Shown here one piece after another: positions 30,125-35,000 of a DNA stretch of 35,000 bases. Below the pieces are notes generated by a model that made no database searches, was not told the DNA's origin, and saw only the letters and a program-made list of their open reading frames with translations. Numbering within the stretch: position 1 is the stretch's first letter; the number at the start of each line of letters is the position of its first letter. Both the position numbers and the translations under genes were made by a program. This DNA is from Cristatella mucedo (taxonomy: Eukaryota; Bryozoa; Phylactolaemata; Cristatellidae): positions 555,001 to 590,000 of the forward strand of contig WPIO01000056.1 of the NCBI GenBank assembly GCA_009760855.2, in the 5' to 3' direction.

Positions 30125-31290
30125 GCGGCCGCGCTCCGCACAGGAGGGGGCGCGAGCCAGCCTGCTCGTCGCGGCAGCCGCGTCGCTTGCTGCTGCTGGT
30201 GCGAGCAGTCGCCGCGCCGACCGGCGGCGCCGATCCGCTCGTGAATCGGGTCGCCGCGGCCGCCGCGCTCGCTCGCTGTCAGCGCCTGGCATACGCGCTT
30301 TGGCGCCGAGTTCGCGCCACAAGTTGGGGCGCGCGCGGCGTACTGATGCCCGGCCCGTCGCCGCTCAAGCTTTCGCGACGCGCTCGCCAAAACGGTCTCG
30401 CCAAAGCGTCGTCAAGACGACGGTGCGAGCACGGAAGTGGCTGCGACGTCGCAGCGCTGCCGTTTCTGCCGCGAACGGGCGGCGGCGGGGAGGGTAGGGG
30501 CTGGTGACGGGATCGGGCACAAGTTCAAGACTGTCGTCGCGATTGAAACTTTCAAATAAACTCGCCCGCCGCCGCTTTGCGCGCCCAGCCTGCGAACGGC
30601 GCGGCGTCCGCCGCCGCCTTTTCGCAGCGTTCGTGCGGCGTCGCCGGTGAATGGCCGACCGCCGGGCCCCCTGCGGCCGCCGCAGCCGCTTCCAGCGCAC
30701 GCCGGGCCTGACCGAATCGCTTGCCCGGAAAAGCGGCAGCGCGCCGCCCTACTTCCCGCCAGCAGCTCGGTCCTCGCGCTCGGCCGCACCAGTGCGTTCG
30801 GAAGAAACTCGCGGTCGCCCGCAGACAATGGCGGGGCGATGCCGCCGCCGCCGCCACTTCGCCGTCGCGACGGAATAAGTCGCTAAGCGAACGCGAGTCG
30901 CTGTGCGAGCGCGAGACAGCGCCTGCGGCCTTTCGTATTTCTGCGGCATCCGTCGCCTCTCTTCGCTCGCGTGCGCGCGCGGTGACGAATCGTTTGGAGG
31001 AGGCGGGAAGCGGCGACAGGAGCCGTGCGCCGGCGATGCGACGACGACGACGACCGTTTCACGATTTTACGCGGCCCCTTCTTACCGGCCTCGTCGAAGC
31101 CTCATCGTCGCAGCGCGGCGCGCTATTTTTTAACAGGAATATGCCGCCGGGCGGTGGGCGGCCGACGCTGCGGCGACCGCCGCCACCCAGTCCCCACCCA
31201 GAAGCCGCGCCAGCGCCACCTACCGGTGGCGAATCTCCGCCGGCGGCGCTGGCGAGTCTTGGTGGGGTGTGGCCGGGTTCCGGTGCTTGT

Positions 31291-31339
31291 TTTCTTGAAT
31301 TGTGATTGGTTGACTTCGCCTTCTCGAACCATCTAGAAC
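31291..31339 (+). promoter_or_regulatory. Heat-shock elements with inverted CCAAT box
   Basis: At 31320-31339 four contiguous 5-bp units read cTTCt cGAAc cATCt aGAAc, a four-unit heat-shock element with one mismatch. A two-unit site TTCTTGAA lies at 31292-31299, and an inverted CCAAT box (ATTGG) at 31305-31309 between them. The TATA box is about 60 bases downstream. This order is typical of hsp-type promoters. Function in the microRNA unit is inferred. Confidence 0.5.
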
Positions 31340-31397
31340 GGGTGAAATCAGGCGACCGACTGTCCAGTTCCGCCGTCAAAGGTCGCCCGCAAAAGCG

Positions 31398-31405
31398 TAT
31401 ATAAG
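31398..31405 (+). promoter_or_regulatory. TATA box of the microRNA unit
   Basis: TATATAAG in a GC-rich setting (GCG before, AGCGC after). Expected transcription start is about 31425-31440, near CTCTTCCGTTCAGCC. It is the strongest TATA box I see in the GC-rich block and lies about 330 bases before the first hairpin. Confidence 0.6.
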
Positions 31406-31561
31406 AGCGCTCGCTGCTCTACAACGGCCTCTTCCGTTCAGCCAGCCTCACGACTTCGGTGTGAGCTGTCTGGACGGTCGGGCAGGTTAGGGTCGGTGCC
31501 GCGGGCCGCTATGCTTCGCGGCGCCATATTGGTCGCGTACCTGTGCTGTTTGTGTTCGCTT

Positions 31562-31564
<3 letters not shown>

Positions 31565-31619
<55 letters not shown>
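31565..31619 (+). repeat. (GT)n microsatellite
   Basis: About 27 GT units within the leader of the proposed microRNA transcript. Confidence 0.9.
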
Positions 31620-31620
<1 letters not shown>

Positions 31621-31727
31621 ATACACCGTCGTGCTGCTGCTGCGTAAGCGACTGTCTCTCGTTGTAGACGTTCCGAGCGCCTCCTCGTCGGTTGCGGCGG
31701 CGGCGACTGCTACTGTGACGGCGGCGG

Positions 31728-31786
31728 GTTTTTGATTGCTGCTCGCAAAGGTTTCCTCGACAACGTTTGTGAGCAGCACTCAAAGA
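31728..31786 (+). ncRNA. mir-315: miR-315-like hairpin 1
   Basis: The 5' arm from 31730 reads TTTTGATTGCTGCTC and matches the miR-315 start (UUUUGAUUGUUGCUC) in all but one base. The 3' arm GTGAGCAGCACTCAAA pairs with it along about 19 base pairs with one mismatch, leaving a loop of roughly 14 bases. This is the expected pre-microRNA shape. Confidence 0.8.
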
Positions 31787-31919
31787 CCGGCCCTCGTTGT
31801 CTCGTCCGTGCTCCAGCCAAGGCCGCCGCCGGCGGCGCTCGGGCCGGCGCCGCTCGCTGCTCCGTCCGTCCGTGCGTCGCAGAAGTTCGCCGTGTCGGTA
31901 GAGTTTGCCGCGTGTCGCG

Positions 31920-31981
31920 GGTTTTTGATTGCTGCTCATAGAAGGCTCACACGACGACGTCTGTGAGCAGCACTCAAATGC
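31920..31981 (+). ncRNA. mir-315: miR-315-like hairpin 2
   Basis: The 5' arm from 31923 reads TTTTGATTGCTGCTCATAG, closest to the known form after the seed (GCUCA). The 3' arm CTGTGAGCAGCACTCAAA pairs along about 20 bases. It lies about 135 bases after hairpin 1. Confidence 0.8.
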
Positions 31982-32041
31982 CGGCGTTTCGCTCGAACGT
32001 TCGCCGACGCCGCCGTCGCCCGCCGCGTGCTGGCTGAGCTG

Positions 32042-32102
32042 CCTTTTGATTACTGCTCATAAAGGTCTCAAACGATCACGTTTGTGAGCAGTACTCAAAT
32101 AC
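32042..32102 (+). ncRNA. mir-315: miR-315-like hairpin 3 with compensatory change
   Basis: The 5' arm from 32044 reads TTTTGATTACTGCTCATAAA and the 3' arm TTTGTGAGCAGTACTCAAA. Relative to hairpins 1 and 2, G becomes A on the 5' arm and the paired C becomes T on the 3' arm, keeping the pair. The seed is unchanged. Confidence 0.8.
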
Positions 32103-32380
32103 CAGCCAGCCGGCGCTTCGCCGCAGCCGCCGCCGCGCGCTTACTCGCCGCCGCGGTGCAGCGTTCCTTGTTCGCAGTCGCTGTTTGCCCGGGCGTTCGA
32201 CGGACGGCCGAGGCGACGGACGAGCCGCAAAGTGACCGACCGACCGAGCGGGCGACAGACGACGCGATACTGGGACGTCGGAGCCGCCGGCAGCCGCCGC
32301 TGCTTCGTGCTCTGCCGCTGCCTGTATTTTGTCATAGTTAAGCCGTCCAGCCGTCGGTCGACTGGTGTTGGCCGCGGCTG

Positions 32381-32437
32381 GCTTTTGATTGCTGCTCGAA
32401 AAGTGAAGAGTGCTCAGTTTTTGAGCAGCACTCATTA
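32381..32437 (+). ncRNA. mir-315: miR-315-like hairpin 4 (most diverged)
   Basis: The 5' arm from 32383 reads TTTTGATTGCTGCTCGAAAA; the 3' arm TTTTTGAGCAGCACTCATTA pairs with it except at two positions near the base of the stem. The loop sequence is unlike the others. It lies about 280 bases after hairpin 3. Confidence 0.72.
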
Positions 32438-32534
32438 GCTAGCTGCGGCGCTAAGCTTGCCGTCGACTCGGCCGCCGGCGCGTCCCGTGGTTAGGAGCGA
32501 GGCTGCCTGCCACACCGCTGTACGTTGAGTGACG

Positions 32535-32540
32535 AATAAA
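32535..32540 (+). terminator. Poly(A) signal of the microRNA unit
   Basis: AATAAA, followed within about 40 bases by GT-rich sequence (CTGTATCTGTG, CCTGTGTTTG). It lies about 100 bases after hairpin 4. Confidence 0.5.
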
Positions 32541-32737
32541 AGCTGTATCTGTGACACTACTTCACCTGTGTTTGAAATCGCGTTGCATGCGCAGCAGCTT
32601 ATAGCTAAGCGCAGAGAACGGGAGACAGCCAGAGAAGCAGCAGCAGCAGTACATTAGCCTGGGCGGCAGGCTTGGCTGCCGCGTGCGAGGCTGGCCCGGG
32701 CAGACTACTGCCCTTAGGTTTGGTGTGCTGGCCAGCG

Positions 32738-32770
32738 GCAGCTGACAGCTTGGCACAAGCTGTCAGCTGC
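32738..32770. repeat. Perfect hairpin, 15-bp stem, 3-base loop
   Basis: GCAGCTGACAGCTTG, loop GCA, then its exact reverse complement. The stem is itself rich in AGCTG/CAGCT E-box-like sites. It lies about 200 bases after the microRNA poly(A) signal. Confidence 0.8.
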
Positions 32771-33225
32771 TGCAGCTCCCACTCTCTCAGCTGCCGCCGC
32801 CACTCGTACGGAGCGCTTCTCGACAGTCGCGGTGCTGCGAGCGGCCGTCAGGCAATCGCGGCCCGCCGAGTCAACGACCGTTCGGTCGCTCGACGACCAG
32901 CCATTGGCTCTAAGCTACGACTGGGTGGACCGCGAAGGCGTCAATCAAACGCGCACACCCCCGCGCCACCCAACTCCCCGCGGCGGCGCGCCGCCTGCGT
33001 CGGATATTCAGCTAGCTCGGGGCCGCAAGGCGAGCGCTCGCAGCGTTCCGTCGCGCGGAGAACGAGAAAAGTTGGAACCAGCGACGTTAGACGGTGTCCC
33101 CTGGCGCTGTTGCAGCGCGGACGCCGCCTGTACGAGGGGAGCGTCCGCATGCAGCGGCTGCTCGTCCTCGAAACGCATCGCAGCGGCCCTCGTCCCGTCG
33201 ATGGCGGCGGCGCGAAGCGGGTGCA

Positions 33226-33251
33226 GTCGACGCCGCAGCTGCGGCGTCGAC
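33226..33251. repeat. Perfect 26-bp palindrome
   Basis: GTCGACGCCGC, AGCT, GCGGCGTCGAC: every base pairs with no spacer. Unlikely by chance in so short a stretch, though CG-rich bias raises the odds. Confidence 0.85.
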
Positions 33252-33420
33252 ACGAGCGAGACGAGCGACAATGGGGGGCGGGGTGGGGGGTTAGGAGGGG
33301 ATGGAGCGTTCGCCTCAGTCAGCGTCCTTCCTCGAGACGAAGCTTCGCGACGCCAAGAAGCCCGTACGGCTAGCTACTAGCGGACGCCCAATGGAAGCTG
33401 ACTGAGGCAGCCGCTACAGC

Positions 33421-33461
33421 GGGGGGGGGGGGGAGGGGGGGGGGGGGGGGGGGGGGGGGGG
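33421..33461 (+). repeat. Poly-G run
   Basis: Thirteen G, one A, then twenty-seven G. Prone to G-quadruplex formation and to sequencing error. Confidence 0.9.
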
Positions 33462-33865
33462 AGGGGTGGGGATAGAATGGCTCAGTGGTCGCGACGGAGG
33501 CGAGCCTGAGAAAGTCGTCGGCGTGCAGTACGGCCGGCTAGCCAATAGCGAGGATACTACCGCGACGAATTTCGCGGCGGCGTTTGCCTGCCTGCACGAA
33601 TTGATACATGGTAATTGCATTCAGAGGCCGAGGCTGCCAATCCGCAAATTGGCTCAAAGTCTCATCGGCGGCCGCGGTGGGGGGCGTGAGAGCCGCTGCA
33701 GGAGAGGAGACGATCTGCAGCAGCCTCTAAATCGCAGTCTCCAAGCGCAGCTACCGTGCTTCGCTTCGCTGAAGTAACGGTCGGCTGATTAAGCAGACTC
33801 GTTCGTGTAGCGGCCAGAAGAACGGTGGCGGCTAGCACTCCACCCGCAGCCCGAGCTGCTTGCAA

Positions 33866-33935
33866 TGGGCAATACAGGACTCGACCCCGGGACCAGCGTC
33901 GTGAACAGCGAGCTCATTGCACCCCGGTGCTGAGC
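33866..33935 (-). repeat. tRNA-like SINE head, minus strand
   Basis: Read on the minus strand, GGGGTCGAGTCC is a B box and GTGCAATGAGCTCG lies where an A box would be expected. It abuts the SINE at 33955. It is probably a relative or nested copy, not a working tRNA, because no cloverleaf is evident. Confidence 0.4.
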
Positions 33936-33954
33936 GGCATGGTAGGGAACAAAA

Positions 33955-34126
33955 TCCTAGCTGAATAAACAGCCTCTTTTTGTACAGCGACAGAAGAGCC
34001 TTTTAAGGCTATCACCACCGCTTGCAGTGGCGATAAAGGATCACCCACCTCAGGAATCGAACTCACGATCTCGGGACCGAGGTCGTGAAAGCAACCGCCT
34101 TACCTAGTGTGCCATCACGGCTCACC
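33955..34126 (-). mobile_element. tRNA-derived SINE, minus strand
   Basis: An inverted copy of the SINE at 22941-23104: B-box region GAGTTCGATTCC, body CCACTGCAAGCGGTGGTG and TTCTGTCGCTGTACAAAA, tail AGAGGCTGTTTATTCAGCT. Most differences are single bases, with a few small indels. Confidence 0.8.
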
Positions 34127-34569
34127 GAGTAATAAATATATTGCATGTGTAGCTGCAACAGGCATTCACACAGATGAAATAAAAAATGAAACGCTACAGC
34201 TACGCAGGGTGTGCTTAAAATGGTTTTTCAAATAATGACCTTGACATTCAAGCAGCTTGGGTTCTTGGCACTGCGACCATCTGTCACCCGACCACGACCG
34301 CCAGAACCATTTCCAGCACATGTTAAGCACCTAGAAAGGGATTGAGCTCTCTGAGGCGGCTTGTTAAAGTGTGTTGTTAATATTATAATCCGGTCAGCTC
34401 CGGAATCCGGGGTCGGGCATGCAGGCCGTAAAGGTCTCGGAAGCATCTAGAAGTGTGAGTAGAGAAGTAGAAGCGTGCCTTTCAGTTAGTGCATCAAACC
34501 CTCTAACAAATGCATTCAATATTTTTTTTTACATAGAACGGCAATCATCGAATCCGCAAGTCCGTGCTC

Positions 34570-34845
34570 ACACATTTAGCGTTTTGTCGCTCACTTTTAG
34601 GACCCTTCATTCTATGGCTCCAGCCTATCTCTCAGATATACTACCCCATCAAGCCAAGCATCGTACCACCCGCTTTTCGGAATCCAACAGTCTACAAATA
34701 CCTCGTAAAACCTCAAATCCTTGGAGACCATGCATTTAGTTCGTATGCTCCCAAAGCCTGGAACTCCCTCCCGACCTGCGTCAGAACATCCTCTGACCTG
34801 ACCACATTTAAACTAAGGTTAGGGAACTTGAAAACACCTATTTAG
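34570..34845 (+). pseudogene. 3' end of CR1/L2-like LINE reverse transcriptase, frameshifted
   Basis: One frame gives LHSMAPAYLSDILP and LQIPRKT; after an indel near 34715 another frame gives GDHAFSSYAPKAWNSLP, then SSDLTTFKLRL and a TAG at 34843. This is the conserved tail of CR1/L2-group non-LTR polymerases (pattern G-D-x-A-F-S-x-x-A-P-x-x-W-N-S-L-P). The upstream polymerase domain is missing, so it is a 5'-truncated copy. Confidence 0.8.
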
Positions 34846-35000
34846 GACAGCATTTAGTGGGTCCCTGTGATTCGTCCTCTACGTGCTTTTGCGTGCTGAC
34901 ACTGTGCATGCTGCCACTAACCACATTTGCATGCTGACCCTGTGCATGTCACCCCTAACCATGTTATTCATAGTGTTTGTTTATCAAGCATGATATTACT
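34846..35000 (+). mobile_element. Probable 3' UTR of the LINE
   Basis: Non-coding sequence follows the reverse transcriptase stop. It contains a short repeated phrase (TGCATGCTGACCCTGTGCATG and a close variant), split here as TGCATGCTGAC and CTGTGCATG. The element may run beyond the window. Confidence 0.4.

Larger units (their letters stand above)
31428..32560 (+). ncRNA. Putative primary transcript of miR-315-like cluster
   Basis: The unit is bounded by a TATA box about 30 bases upstream and an AATAAA at 32535 followed by a GT-rich stretch. It holds four hairpins of the same family in the same direction. A (GT)n microsatellite lies in the leader (31565-31619). No protein frame in it is convincing. 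An intronless transcript of roughly 1.1 kb is inferred; its ends are estimates. Confidence 0.55.
24960..33950. other. GC- and CpG-rich block with spurious long ORFs
   Basis: The sequence changes abruptly from mixed to GC-rich with very frequent CG dinucleotides. Long frames open on both strands at once (for example 26440-27192, 28027-28467, 29788-30507, 32672-33373) because stop codons are rare in such DNA. Their translations are Arg/Ala/Ser/Pro-rich and low in complexity, with no domain I recognise. The credible content is a microRNA unit at 31291-32560. The rest may be a large CpG island or a regulatory or 5' region, but no exon can be supported. Confidence 0.6.

Noticed and set aside
29788-30507. 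239-codon ORF and its 233-codon antisense partner
   Set aside because: Both cross the poly-C run and are Arg/Pro/Ala low-complexity. No domain and no start context are seen.
31728-32437. CRISPR-like array (four similar units with spacers)
   Set aside because: The spacing is irregular, the units are long hairpins with arms matching miR-315, and the setting is animal DNA.
32672-33373. 233-codon ORF downstream of the microRNA unit
   Set aside because: It runs through the perfect hairpin at 32738 and the palindrome at 33226, and has no recognisable motif.
34419-34570. Host exon upstream of the LINE tail
   Set aside because: The frame leads straight into LINE reverse transcriptase sequence and has no splice context.

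Overview
This looks like a stretch of a protostome invertebrate genome, probably an aquatic spiralian or chelicerate; the exact lineage cannot be settled from the sequence. The evidence is a decaying endogenous DNA virus, tRNA-derived SINEs, CR1/L2-type LINE remnants, dispersed (AAT)n/AAAGCGC repeats, a very CpG-rich unique region, and a cluster of hairpins whose 5' arms match the protostome microRNA miR-315.

Region 1 (about 1-11283, AT-rich) is the inside of an endogenous Polinton/adintovirus-like element. Minus-strand genes, from right to left, are: a packaging ATPase, a long helical protein, three tandem copies of one beta-rich protein family, a coiled-coil protein with an adenain-type cleavage site, the double jelly-roll major capsid protein, a YqaJ/lambda-type exonuclease and a fibre with phage-like shaft repeats. 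A retroviral-type (rve) integrase lies on the minus strand at 681-1569. Plus-strand genes are two zinc-binding proteins, an adenovirus-type cysteine protease and small unknown genes. Most are broken by short frameshifts (often in A runs) and single stops, but the capsid protein, ATPase and coiled-coil protein are uninterrupted. Genes are packed a few bases apart, and nearly every start codon follows a TATAG/TATAA-type motif by 0-10 bases, which looks like a viral promoter. No DNA polymerase is seen; the left end lies outside the window.

Region 2 (11284-24960) is host repeat territory. It holds a 729-bp direct repeat 3420 bp apart (its first copy cuts off the viral element exactly), a degraded ORF with 21-residue coiled-coil repeats, LINE reverse transcriptase scraps, SINEs and AT-rich palindromes. 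Much of it shows nothing recognisable.

Region 3 (about 24960-33950) is GC- and CpG-rich, with many long but unconvincing open frames. Its real content appears to be a compact pri-microRNA unit: heat-shock-type elements, an inverted CCAAT box, a TATA box (31398), four miR-315-like hairpins between 31728 and 32437, and an AATAAA signal at 32535. Several perfect palindromes and homopolymer runs flank it.

Region 4 (33860-35000) holds minus-strand tRNA-like SINEs and the 3' end of a CR1/L2-like LINE.
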